Below are positions 55,473 through 63,400 of a stretch of 64,000 bases of DNA, in pieces. Position numbers and translations under genes: made by a program. This DNA is from a virus, in IMG/VR virus record IMGVR_UViG_3300042468_000945, positions 54,099-118,098 of that record. One strand, given 5' to 3'. The notes beneath the pieces were generated by a model. It worked only from the letters and a program-made list of their open reading frames with translations, had not been told where the DNA came from and did no database searches. Position 1 is the first letter of the stretch, and every line of letters begins with the position of its first letter.

Positions 55473-56143
55473 TATAACCTACTATTCCTCCCCATTATCG
55501 CTCGTCCGTAAGACGCATTGGCACCCATGTCGTTAATATTTCTAATATTTGTACCATCATAGTACACGGTAGGGTCGGGTGTTTGATAAGGTAAACCTTG
55601 AATTAAACCAACAGCTGCGGAACCAACACCAAGAGCAGCAACACCCTTTTTAACCATGCTTTTATTAGGTGAAAATCTTCTTTCATCTGCTACTGTTCTT
55701 GTAAATGCGTGGCTACCACCTTGTACTTGTTGAACTTTAATACCTTTAAGACTTGCAGCAGCTTTAGCATCAACAGCATTGTCTATCAGATCTTGTTGTG
55801 TTATTGCTGTATCAGTATAGTCCACAGTCTGCCCAAACAATTTACCAACTTTACCACCTCTAGGGTTATGAGATTTCATACCCATTTTTTTGTAAAAATC
55901 AGGTGTAACTAGTTTTTCAATCTCACCCCCACTTACAAGCCTATCAGCGGTGTCGTTTGCGTAGGGGAATAGTTTTTTAACTGCTTGAGAAGCATTCTTT
56001 GCTTTAGCTCGAAAAATTCCAAAAAAGTTTGTATCTAAGGCATTTGTAGCACCTACAAATGCACCTTCTGCACCTTTAATAATATTAGATACTATTCTAG
56101 GGGCTTTTGCAAGGTTTCCAGCTAATGCACTAAATAAACTCAT
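55472..56143 (-). CDS. Hypothetical protein between terminase subunits
   Basis: A 223-residue basic protein. The start is set at the ATG 56141-56143 (MSLFSALAG), which has AAGG eight bases upstream; an in-frame GTG three codons earlier is less likely. It has an amphipathic N-terminus, a central helical part, and a hydrophobic stretch (KKGVAALGVGSAAVGLIQG) near residue 175. Overlap with its upstream neighbour indicates translational coupling. No family recognised; a virion or ejected membrane-active role is possible. Confidence 0.55.
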   Translation of the reverse strand: MSLFSALAGNLAKAPRIVSNIIKGAEGAFVGATNALDTNFFGIFRAKAKNASQAVKKLFPYANDTADRLVSGGEIEKLVTPDFYKKMGMKSHNPRGGKVGKLFGQTVDYTDTAITQQDLIDNAVDAKAAASLKGIKVQQVQGGSHAFTRTVADERRFSPNKSMVKKGVAALGVGSAAVGLIQGLPYQTPDPTVYYDGTNIRNINDMGANASYGRAIMGRNSRL

Positions 56144-56912
56144 TATTATCACCTTCTTTTGGTGGTTCTAGGGATTGTGGTTCTTCTCCAAACAACTGTG
56201 AAGTAAATAGTTTTTTGAGTTGTTCTTTATCCCCACCAAACTGTGCCGCCATAGTTAACCTATCCTTTCTAGAAGCAATTAAACTTTTCTTAGTAGAATC
56301 AATCTGCTTATCAATAGCATTAGCTACTTTTAATAGGGGGTGCTCTTTCATTTCACCAAAAGCTTTTTTAGTTTTATGGTCAATAGCGTTAACAGCTTCA
56401 ATAGTCATACCCTCTACAGCAATGTCCCAATCAATCCTTCTCCTATATATATAGAGTCTGACAAGGTTAGCAACGTCTAGAATATCAACAGCTTGACCAG
56501 GTTCAATATTAAGGTCTTTAACTAATGTTGTAAAGTGTTGGATTCCAAGATACTTTTCTTCTCTGCATCTTGTCCCTTCTAAGATATGGTAATTTGAAGG
56601 GTCCATTGCTTTTAAGGTAGGACACACAGAAGCATAGTGACACTTCTTTGTATTACAAATCATAGGCATGTCACTAATAACAGGAAGTTTTTTAGGGATT
56701 TTTACCTTATTTGATGGGTCCCATTTAGTATTGAACAACATAAAAGTTGCAAGATTCCACAAAGAATCATCAAATTCATCTTCAGTTATTGGAGCTACAA
56801 TACTAAACTTAGTAGCCTCACTCTTTATGCTGTCTTTTGAAGGTAAGTGAAACTCGCCTTCATGTTGTACTATATTATTATCTTCCATATTTTTTAGGAT
56901 TTTTATACCCAT
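56130..56912 (-). CDS. Putative terminase small subunit-like protein with Cys cluster
   Basis: A 260-residue protein. It is placed upstream of the terminase large subunit, the normal slot for the small subunit. A Cys-rich module (CNTKKCHYASVCPTLKAM, then RCREEK; four Cys) could bind zinc or an iron-sulphur cluster. Basic helices with LASRKDRL- and RRIDWDIA-type segments follow, then an acidic C-terminus. Two starts are possible (56912 or 56888) and neither has a strong ribosome-binding site. Role by order; no helix-turn-helix match is claimed. Confidence 0.6.
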   Translation of the reverse strand: MGIKILKNMEDNNIVQHEGEFHLPSKDSIKSEATKFSIVAPITEDEFDDSLWNLATFMLFNTKWDPSNKVKIPKKLPVISDMPMICNTKKCHYASVCPTLKAMDPSNYHILEGTRCREEKYLGIQHFTTLVKDLNIEPGQAVDILDVANLVRLYIYRRRIDWDIAVEGMTIEAVNAIDHKTKKAFGEMKEHPLLKVANAIDKQIDSTKKSLIASRKDRLTMAAQFGGDKEQLKKLFTSQLFGEEPQSLEPPKEGDNNEFI

Positions 56913-57312
56913 GATTTAAATCGTTTAAATCATAGCTAATCTTTTTTAGACAAATTACTTTAACAATTTCATCATCCAAAATTCTTTTCTTATTTTTTAA
57001 GTGGTGTAAGTTCTTATATTGACTTACATTCTTGGCACCATAATTAGTATCCCACTCTTTTTTAGTAATATTTCTTAATCTTGTATCTCTTAAATATATT
57101 ACATCATAATACTCAGACGTTAATATATTCTTTTCCTCAGTACAATCATTAAGGAAATCATCATCACTAAAAACATTAAGTTTAAAGCTAGATGTTAGAT
57201 TTGTTGATTTAGCAAATCCTGCTTCTGGGTTAAGTACCAAGCAAAAGACAGGTAAAACATCAATATAATCATACTCGGTTTTTGGTACTGTAAAATCTGT
57301 GTGCATTTTCAT
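56878..57312 (-). CDS. Hypothetical protein, first gene of the head operon
   Basis: A 144-residue protein with no recognised domain. It is rich in Asp, Tyr, Lys and Leu, with an acidic middle and basic end (YGKNPKKYGR-like tail). It has a strong ribosome-binding site (TGAGGAAG before ATG) and begins the long minus-strand operon, directly after the divergent intergenic region. Its end overlaps the putative small terminase start. A regulatory or early-packaging role is only a guess. Confidence 0.6.
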   Translation of the reverse strand: MKMHTDFTVPKTEYDYIDVLPVFCLVLNPEAGFAKSTNLTSSFKLNVFSDDDFLNDCTEEKNILTSEYYDVIYLRDTRLRNITKKEWDTNYGAKNVSQYKNLHHLKNKKRILDDEIVKVICLKKISYDLNDLNHGYKNPKKYGR

Positions 57313-57412
57313 AACTTCCTCAATAACAGTAATTAGTGTAATATTACAATTATTTTATTAATTTATTACTTTTGTACTTAAATAGAGACTTCTATTTGGT
57401 TAGTAGTAATAA
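57313..57412. promoter_or_regulatory. Divergent promoter region
   Basis: A 100-bp AT-rich gap between the leftward head operon and the single rightward gene. It contains a palindrome, AAATAGA at 57380-57386 and TCTATTT at 57391-57397, that places a CTCTATTT element facing each gene. Poly-A/T stretches flank it. Probably promoters for both directions; no sigma-70 pair is evident. Confidence 0.6.
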
Positions 57413-60400
57413 ATGAGTATATTTGACGAAGGTTTAAAGAATAAACAGGAAGATAATGGTTATGAGTTAGGTGATTATAACTATAACAAAGGTGGGTTAC
57501 GATCTCTTGAACTGCCAGCAATGGGTGGTCTAACTCAACCAACTACTATTATTTTCAGAAACGGAAATGACGGCAAACCTCCAGAAGCTATAGCTGAACT
57601 TAAAAGATTACTTGACCTTCAAAATTCAAGGAAAAGTGCAAGTGATGAGGAAAGAAAGTTTTTAGCTAAACAAATAGCAAACCACTTAACCTCTCCTAGA
57701 ACACAGAGTTACTTTGAAAAGACTGCTTTCTTAAACATGGAAGCAGCCGCAAATATTGATATTGGAAGAGGTTTATCTTCCTTTGTTGAAAAAACGTATG
57801 CAAAACAAGGGTATGAAATAGAGATTATTAAAGCAAAACTTGTTGGAAGCACTACTGGTATTCCCCTACACGAATCAACCCTTGAAGCACATAAAAAGTA
57901 TCTTGCTGGACAAGGTAAAAACCCATTTGGAAAGTTTGGAGAGTATAATGTTGATACTAGCCAAACAGCGTATTACCACCTAGAAACAACAAAATCTGGA
58001 CATAACTTACTGCATATGAATGATATTCTTGCAGGATCAATGGTTATGGACTTTGACGGAGACATGGTTACATCTATGGTAGCCAGAAAACGAGACCCTG
58101 TAACTGGTAAAATAACTTCGGAATTTATGATTCCGTATAAAGAACCTCTTACCCAAAAAACCCCCAGATTTAGAAATATTGATTATGAAAGTGATATAAA
58201 GTTTAATAAAGGCAAACCTTTTGGAACGTTTGCTGGATTAAACTACTCTGATTTAGGTGTTCAAACAAACAAAGGAGAAATAAAAGCAGCGTTTTCTGGA
58301 GAAATGAGAAACAGAAAATATTCTGTTTTAGGTGATTTTTTACGTGCCTATGAAAAACCAGAAGCTAGAGAAGGGTTTTCACGAATCAGAGACATTGATT
58401 CTCTACGAGAAACATTAGCAGAAAAATCCTTTAAAGCCAATACTGTTGGGCTTGATACAAACCTGTACCAGGCACAAGCAAATATTGAAAACATTAGGGC
58501 TTTACATTACGTAAGAAGAGCAAATCCAAGTTTATACAAGCAAATGCTTCTTGAACAACAAGAACAGATTGCTGAATATCTTAGAACTTCAAGAACAGGA
58601 GATCAAACTATTCTAGGAACAAAAATAATTGGTAAAAAACAAAAATCAGAATTATATGGAGATAATTTTGAAGGTTTCCTAAACCGCTTAACAACTATTA
58701 ACTTAGATGACGCTGATAATTTAACCCCAGAAACAAACCAATTACTGCATGATCAATTAGTTAGTAGTACTCTTACTAGAGGTGTTTCAGATAGGTTCTT
58801 GGGTGAGTACCACCAAACACTAAGAACTAATGATCCAGCAAATCCTTTTATGAGTAATGGTCAACTAGATAATATTGACTGGATAGGTAAAGGACCATTA
58901 GCTAATCCTAACTATATATTTGAGATTGAAGGTGGTATGAAGACTACCAGAACTACAAATAAAGTTCAAGAAGTACAGGATGGAGTTAAGGATACTTATA
59001 GAAGATATGTAGATGGTAATCCATTTATCAATAAACTAAAAAACCTCCATAAATTAAAACCACAAGAACATGATGATCTCATATCCGAATTACTTGGACA
59101 AGAAGATGGTGAGTTTGTTGATAAATTTGTAGACGCTATGTTTTTAAATGATGTCCCTTATTCTGAAAGGGAGAAAACTATTGCCCAACTCATGGCAAAT
59201 AAGAAGGCAAAACCAGTTGGTGCGTTCTTTAAATATGAAGACGGACAGTATAAAAAAACTACATTAGCTAGATTACAAAAGGAGCATATTGTTGAAACTC
59301 AGGAGCTTTTTGGGTTTGCTGGTATTAGAAAAAACAGGGGTGTTGACTATACAGCTTCACCGCTTGCAATTCTAATCAGGGATATTAATGGTAACTTAGT
59401 AGGACCTTCAAAGGATGATATTATTGGTGTATCAGTTATGGGCAATGTTGCAGCTATGCAAGGCAGCAAAATGACAATGCTTAACAGAGAACAATACCTT
59501 GCATTAGAACTAGAAAGAAGGCTTCAAGATAGTAGATTTGCTGGTTCTAGAGGGTTTCTAGAAGCTCCAGAGCAAGGTAGTTTTAGTGCTAGTGATATAA
59601 AAAACAAATTAATGTATGATAATGATGGCTTCAGAAAAAAGATTTTTGAAGCGTATCAGGGAGTTCATCAAGCACCAACTCAAGATGATACACCAATTAT
59701 CCAAGACCTTATTAATAGATTAAGTAGCACTAATAAGGAAGAAGTATCAAGAACCCATAAAGAAATTATTAGAAGATATGACCTTACACATAGAAGAGAC
59801 CTAATGACGGCAGTACAAGGACACCTAAGAGACATTGTTGCTGCTGTTGGTGGTCGTAATAATATTGATGCTAGGATTGAAAACTATGGGTGGGGTGAGA
59901 ATGGGATTCAATTAAAAGGTGTAGCAGATGATGGTATTGATTCTCTTACAATAAGTGCTATGTCAAGTACGTTGGGTATTGATACTGAACATCTTGGCAT
60001 GAAATCCGAGCATAAGGCAAACATAATGATGGAAGCCTTTAAAAAGTTTGGTGGTTTTAATAGAAAAAATACTGGTTCAGAAAGCGATAGGTATTTATTA
60101 ATGACTATGGGGGAGAGGGCAGGTGAAATTACCCCAGTAGGTACAAATAAGAACTACTTTATGCCAAGAGACTTAGCTAAAAGAATGTCTGATATTCAAA
60201 GACAAACAATTGGTGGAACCGCATTAGGTAAGGTCAGGGTTGCATTAGCTGAAACTGAAATATCAGAAGAATATTTTAATATGATTAATCCTAGTGCGTC
60301 TTTAGGTCTAAAAAGGGCAGATGAAGGTTTAATCTTAATTTCAAAACAATTTAGTAATAGGGCGGCGGCAAAGATTAAGGCTCAGTTACGAGTTGGTCCA

Positions 60401-61342
60401 ACTATTGGTGCAGATGATTTTGAATCGGCATTAGCTTCATTTGTAGAGTTTGGAGTTGGAGAAGCTAGAGTAAATAGTACGGATAGACGACTAACACCAA
60501 CAGAGCTTAAGGAAATGAGGAGAAAGCTCACAGAAGAATTTAAAAATCTTTATAGATACGATGATAGCAACGGTAAAAGACAGTATGTTACTACTGATGA
60601 AGGTCTTGACAGGGTAATCTCTAAAAACTTTAAACTAGTTTCACTATTGGGTGATAAGGGAGTTGTGAGTGTTGTTGATAGTATTCAAGATGAAGATGGA
60701 AAAGAGATTGACATCTTAATGCACATAAACCAAGCAAGATCAAGGTCAAATGAAATTGCAAGATACCAAGAAGTTATTCAAACTGCTGTTAATGAGGGTA
60801 GGTTATCTGTGGAAGACCTTGGACCAGAATTCCAAGCATCAGCTAAAAATGGATTTATTAATTTTGATGAGATATACGCAAAACATGGTGGTAACCAAGA
60901 AGAATTCCTGGCAAAAATTAAAACAGGTTTTATAGATCCGTTAGAGAGAGCACAACAAGCAGTTGCTTTTAGACATGAGGGTGTAAGCCAACATTTTAAA
61001 ACTAGCATATTTGAAACTGATAACTTTGTTGCTGCTGGTAACTGGGGAGACATATATAGAGACCAGAAAGCGGCAGAACTTATCATTGAATCACAAAGCA
61101 AGAACAAACTTATTGGTAGGATAGCTAATGCCCTTGATAATGAGACAGGTTCAGGGCTTGTAGGATTGGGTGTTCAGCTTGGTATGCATATGGCAGTTTC
61201 GTATGCAAGCCAGAAAATAGCTGTTAATGCCCTAGAAACAGGGGTTGTACAACATATGACAGCAGAAGAGTTACTTATCAATTCAAAGAAGATGCTTGGT
61301 ATAGGAAAAGCTTTACAAGATTCACTGGAAGATTATTTATAA
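57413..61342 (+). CDS. DFDGD-motif protein, putative RNA polymerase-like (1309 aa)
   Basis: The only plus-strand gene. Residues 201-221 (HMNDILAGSMVMDFDGDMV) align with the beta-prime catalytic loop (LHPLVxxxxNADFDGDxM), where three Asp (here D213, D215, D217) hold the active-site magnesium. Residues about 1080-1125 (GDKGVVSVV, EDGKEIDI, then SRSNE) resemble the beta-subunit stretch GNKGVVS, EDGTPVDI and SRMN. The beta-like part therefore lies after the beta-prime-like part, the reverse of known single-chain polymerases. The middle 800 residues are helical and unknown; the end has a hydrophobic helix. It could be a phage RNA polymerase, perhaps virion-packaged. Other double-psi barrel enzymes remain possible. 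Confidence 0.55.
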   Translation: MSIFDEGLKNKQEDNGYELGDYNYNKGGLRSLELPAMGGLTQPTTIIFRNGNDGKPPEAIAELKRLLDLQNSRKSASDEERKFLAKQIANHLTSPRTQSYFEKTAFLNMEAAANIDIGRGLSSFVEKTYAKQGYEIEIIKAKLVGSTTGIPLHESTLEAHKKYLAGQGKNPFGKFGEYNVDTSQTAYYHLETTKSGHNLLHMNDILAGSMVMDFDGDMVTSMVARKRDPVTGKITSEFMIPYKEPLTQKTPRFRNIDYESDIKFNKGKPFGTFAGLNYSDLGVQTNKGEIKAAFSGEMRNRKYSVLGDFLRAYEKPEAREGFSRIRDIDSLRETLAEKSFKANTVGLDTNLYQAQANIENIRALHYVRRANPSLYKQMLLEQQEQIAEYLRTSRTGDQTILGTKIIGKKQKSELYGDNFEGFLNRLTTINLDDADNLTPETNQLLHDQLVSSTLTRGVSDRFLGEYHQTLRTNDPANPFMSNGQLDNIDWIGKGPLANPNYIFEIEGGMKTTRTTNKVQEVQDGVKDTYRRYVDGNPFINKLKNLHKLKPQEHDDLISELLGQEDGEFVDKFVDAMFLNDVPYSEREKTIAQLMANKKAKPVGAFFKYEDGQYKKTTLARLQKEHIVETQELFGFAGIRKNRGVDYTASPLAILIRDINGNLVGPSKDDIIGVSVMGNVAAMQGSKMTMLNREQYLALELERRLQDSRFAGSRGFLEAPEQGSFSASDIKNKLMYDNDGFRKKIFEAYQGVHQAPTQDDTPIIQDLINRLSSTNKEEVSRTHKEIIRRYDLTHRRDLMTAVQGHLRDIVAAVGGRNNIDARIENYGWGENGIQLKGVADDGIDSLTISAMSSTLGIDTEHLGMKSEHKANIMMEAFKKFGGFNRKNTGSESDRYLLMTMGERAGEITPVGTNKNYFMPRDLAKRMSDIQRQTIGGTALGKVRVALAETEISEEYFNMINPSASLGLKRADEGLILISKQFSNRAAAKIKAQLRVGPTIGADDFESALASFVEFGVGEARVNSTDRRLTPTELKEMRRKLTEEFKNLYRYDDSNGKRQYVTTDEGLDRVISKNFKLVSLLGDKGVVSVVDSIQDEDGKEIDILMHINQARSRSNEIARYQEVIQTAVNEGRLSVEDLGPEFQASAKNGFINFDEIYAKHGGNQEEFLAKIKTGFIDPLERAQQAVAFRHEGVSQHFKTSIFETDNFVAAGNWGDIYRDQKAAELIIESQSKNKLIGRIANALDNETGSGLVGLGVQLGMHMAVSYASQKIAVNALETGVVQHMTAEELLINSKKMLGIGKALQDSLEDYL

Positions 61343-61343
61343 A

Positions 61344-61370
61344 AATAGGTTACCCATTGGGTAACCTATT
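61344..61370. terminator. Bidirectional terminator
   Basis: A perfect 12-bp stem AATAGGTTACCC/GGGTAACCTATT with a 3-base loop between convergent genes. On the plus strand it is followed by CTAGTTTATTTTATT; on the minus strand by TTTTTATAA. It ends both the DFDGD gene and the dockerin-like gene. Confidence 0.85.
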
Positions 61371-61390
61371 CTAGTTTATTTTATTGAAAA

Positions 61391-62050
61391 TTATGGTGTA
61401 TCGTGAACTCGTCCTGTGTTATCCATGTCGCCAGGACCAATTTCTCCATCCCCATCAACATCAAATTGTGATGGTTTGTACCCTTTAAATGCTCCAGTTG
61501 TTATAACAGTATTCCAATCACCATCACCACTGGTTTTTCCATTGAATTCAAGATTTCCAGCTAGCTCAAATTCACCTACAATACCGTCGCCATTTACATC
61601 ACCTGTAAATAATAACCCAGTCACACCTGTTGCGGAAGTTGCACTAATACTAACATTAGACACAGCTTTGTTTAAGAATGGAGCACCTGATTTTAGGATT
61701 AGTTTGTAAGACCCATGAGGCACAGTTGTAGAGGTAGAAAATACTCCAGCACTACCTAAAGTAACGTTAATCTTCCCAAAATAATTAAGACCCCTCCAGA
61801 ACTCAATAGTAAGAGGTAGACCTTCACTATTAGCAACACCTTCGTGAGTTACTGTTCCGCTAATATACTTGGTAACATTAAGAGCACCAGTTGAACTAGC
61901 TACAAACCCAGTAACAGGTAGGTTAGCACCTGGAAAAGCTTCGTGTATCTTACTATCACCTAGAAATTTTAGGTTTAAAACATCATAAGCAATACCATCA
62001 GCACTTGTTGTTCTTTTATTCTTTATTGGTTGGTTTCCATCTAAATTCAT
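61391..62050 (-). CDS. Dockerin-like protein
   Basis: A 219-residue protein. Residues about 55-140 form an Ig/carboxypeptidase-regulatory-like beta domain (ISGTVTHEGVANSEG, then GSAGVFSTSTTVPHGSYKLI). The C-terminal 75 residues hold two calcium-loop repeats of dockerin type I: GDVNGDGIVGEFE and FDVDGDGEIGPGD. In bacteria dockerins attach secreted proteins to cohesin scaffolds; a virion or surface-decoration use is likely here. No signal peptide is evident. The gene is isolated from the structural operons, with a terminator on its left side. Confidence 0.8.
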   Translation of the reverse strand: MNLDGNQPIKNKRTTSADGIAYDVLNLKFLGDSKIHEAFPGANLPVTGFVASSTGALNVTKYISGTVTHEGVANSEGLPLTIEFWRGLNYFGKINVTLGSAGVFSTSTTVPHGSYKLILKSGAPFLNKAVSNVSISATSATGVTGLLFTGDVNGDGIVGEFELAGNLEFNGKTSGDGDWNTVITTGAFKGYKPSQFDVDGDGEIGPGDMDNTGRVHDTP

Positions 62051-62054
62051 TTAT

Positions 62055-62264
62055 TTAATACCCCGCCGCAGGGTCTGTTTGATACCCCAATCTAATAAAA
62101 CCAGAAGCACTTGCTGTTACAGCTAAGAAACTGGTAACTCCTAAAGAGGGGAAAGAAAATGACTGTTCCCCAAATACGCTATCCATAGGTAACTTATGTA
62201 TACCTAAATCATATCTAACACCATTGTTGGCATTCAGTATTGTTTTCTTCCCATCAAAAATCAT
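62055..62264 (-). CDS. Small hypothetical protein upstream of the dockerin-like gene
   Basis: A 69-residue protein from the ATG at 62262-62264, which has AGGGG seven bases upstream. The longer frame would start within the terminator after the tRNA genes. Its short beta-type sequence (SFPSLGVTSFLAVTASASGFIRLGYQ) suggests a compact surface protein. The pair of genes is spaced 4 bp apart and probably acts with the dockerin-like protein. Function unknown. Confidence 0.6.
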   Translation of the reverse strand: MIFDGKKTILNANNGVRYDLGIHKLPMDSVFGEQSFSFPSLGVTSFLAVTASASGFIRLGYQTDPAAGY

Positions 62265-62290
62265 ATTAACCCCTACATCTAATAGAGAAC

Positions 62291-62320
62291 AAAAAACCCC
62301 ATAGTTGTACAACTATGGGG
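62291..62320 (-). terminator. Rho-independent terminator after tRNA cluster
   Basis: On the minus strand CCCCATAGTT, loop GTAC, AACTATGGGG then TTTTTT. A perfect 10-bp stem, 8 bp from the last tRNA gene. It closes the tRNA transcript. Confidence 0.9.
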
Positions 62321-62327
62321 CATAAAT

Positions 62328-62403
62328 TGGTACGCGATCTGAGAATTGAACTCAGCTAAACTAGCTTGTAAAGATAGCGTGTTCACCAGAACACTAATCG
62401 CGC
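62328..62403 (-). tRNA. tRNA-Val (anticodon UAC)
   Basis: A 76-base cloverleaf. The acceptor stem GCGCGAT pairs with ATCGCGT, the D-arm has GTGTT/AACAC, the anticodon loop is TTTACAA (UAC), the T-arm is CTGAG/CTCAG with TTCAATT, and A73 and CCA are encoded. The anticodon stem has one mismatch. Confidence 0.88.
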
Positions 62404-62409
62404 ATAAAT

Positions 62410-62483
62410 TGGAGCGAAATAAGAGATTCGAACTCTTACGAACAGTTTGGAAAACTGGGATGCTACCATTACATCAATTTCGC
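62410..62483 (-). tRNA. tRNA-Gly (anticodon UCC)
   Basis: A 74-base cloverleaf. The acceptor GCGAAAT pairs with ATTTCGC, the anticodon loop is TTTCCAA, the T-loop TTCGAAT sits on AAGAG/CTCTT, T73 is as usual for Gly, and CCA is encoded. Confidence 0.88.
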
Positions 62484-62486
62484 ATT

Positions 62487-62564
62487 TGGAGGGTGGTAAA
62501 AGAATCGAACTTTTCTAATATAGATTAACAGTCTATTGCAATAACCCAGATATGCTAACCACCC
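62487..62564 (-). tRNA. tRNA-Asn (anticodon GUU)
   Basis: A 78-base cloverleaf. The acceptor GGGTGGT pairs with ACCACCC, the anticodon arm is ATAGA/TCTAT around CTGTTAA, T-stem AAAAG/CTTTT, and CCA is encoded. T73 differs from the G73 usual for Asn. Confidence 0.85.
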
Positions 62565-62571
62565 TTAAATA

Positions 62572-62659
62572 TGGAGGAAAAGAAGGGATTCGAACCCTTG
62601 AGACCTTTCAGCCCTCTTGCTTTCAAGGCAAGCCTAATTAACCGCTCTAGCACTTTTCC
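62572..62659 (-). tRNA. tRNA-Ser (anticodon UGA)
   Basis: An 88-base class II tRNA with a long variable arm. The acceptor GGAAAAG pairs with CTTTTCC, the anticodon arm CTTGC/GCAAG holds CTTGAAA, and CCA is encoded. T73 replaces the usual G73. Confidence 0.9.
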
Positions 62660-62665
62660 TTAAAA

Positions 62666-62753
62666 TGGAGGAGAGTACAGGATTTGAACCTGTGGGGGCT
62701 TTCACCCCGATTCCTTAGCAGGGAACCGCTATAAACCACTCTGCCAACTCTCC
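62666..62753 (-). tRNA. tRNA-Ser (anticodon GCU)
   Basis: An 88-base class II tRNA. The acceptor GGAGAGT pairs with ACTCTCC, the anticodon loop is CTGCTAA, a long variable arm (GGGGTGAAAGCCCC) is present, and CCA is encoded. T73 again replaces the usual G73. Confidence 0.9.
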
Positions 62754-62756
62754 AAA

Positions 62757-63206
62757 TTACTCTGTTGTCTCTTCTTTATAAAAATCATTATCTAAATGAT
62801 CCTCATACCTATCATAGAGCTCTTTTTCTGTTAAATTTAAATCACTTAAAAAGTCTTTAAAAGTTATCAAACCATCTTTTAAATTTACTTGAAAATTCTC
62901 ATATTCTTTTAGTGTTTCTTCTAGAAATGTTTCTTCGTTTTCTGAAAGGAAGTCTTTTATGTTTCCTTTAAATCCTGCTTTTTGTTTTTTGAAGTATGTG
63001 GATAAAAGTTTTTCATATTCTAAGAATGATAGAGTATTCTCTTTAACAATAAAATTAGCATGTGTAACAGGAATATTCCTTTCAGTTATCGCTTTCTTAT
63101 CTAAACAATAAAGTATCTTTGCTGTTGTTTCAGGGTATAAATCAGGTATCTTCTTAGAAATATAGTCAAATATAGCAATGGTTTTGTTTGTTTTTATTCT
63201 TGTCAT
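62757..63206 (-). CDS. Hypothetical acidic protein within the tRNA cluster
   Basis: A 149-residue Glu/Lys/Leu-rich, probably all-helical protein (MTRIKTNKTIAIFDYISKK start; ending LYDRYEDHLDNDFYKEE). No known motif. It lies 3 bp from tRNA-Ser and 7 bp from tRNA-Tyr, so it is probably part of one transcript with the tRNAs. Function unknown. Confidence 0.6.
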   Translation of the reverse strand: MTRIKTNKTIAIFDYISKKIPDLYPETTAKILYCLDKKAITERNIPVTHANFIVKENTLSFLEYEKLLSTYFKKQKAGFKGNIKDFLSENEETFLEETLKEYENFQVNLKDGLITFKDFLSDLNLTEKELYDRYEDHLDNDFYKEETTE

Positions 63207-63213
63207 ATAAAAA

Positions 63214-63299
63214 TGGTGCCACTATGAGGATTCGAACCCCTTATCCGTAAGGCAAGCGGGCTACAACCGCTCCGACATCCCACTGTCGTCAGTAGTGAC
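63214..63299 (-). tRNA. tRNA-Tyr (anticodon GUA)
   Basis: An 86-base class II tRNA. The acceptor GTCACTA pairs with TAGTGGC, the anticodon arm AGCGG/CCGCT holds TTGTAGC, a long variable arm is present, and A73 with CCA is encoded. Confidence 0.88.
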
Positions 63300-63315
63300 A
63301 AATTGTTTCTTAAAA

Positions 63316-63392
63316 TGGAGCTCGGGGTGGGATTCAAACCCACGATGTCTTACTTACAAGGTAAGTGCATTAGATCGCTATGCTACCCAAGC
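63316..63392 (-). tRNA. tRNA-Thr (anticodon UGU)
   Basis: A 77-base cloverleaf. The acceptor GCTTGGG pairs with CCCGAGC, T8 and A9 are in place, D-stem GCAT/ATGC, anticodon arm CTTAC/GTAAG around CTTGTAA, T-stem GTGGG/CCCAC, T73 and encoded CCA. Confidence 0.9.
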
Positions 63393-63400
63393 TCAAATTG

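Noticed and set aside
62265-62312. N-terminal extension of the small protein upstream of the dockerin-like gene
   Set aside because: It begins in the tRNA-cluster terminator; the internal ATG at 62264 has a good ribosome-binding site.
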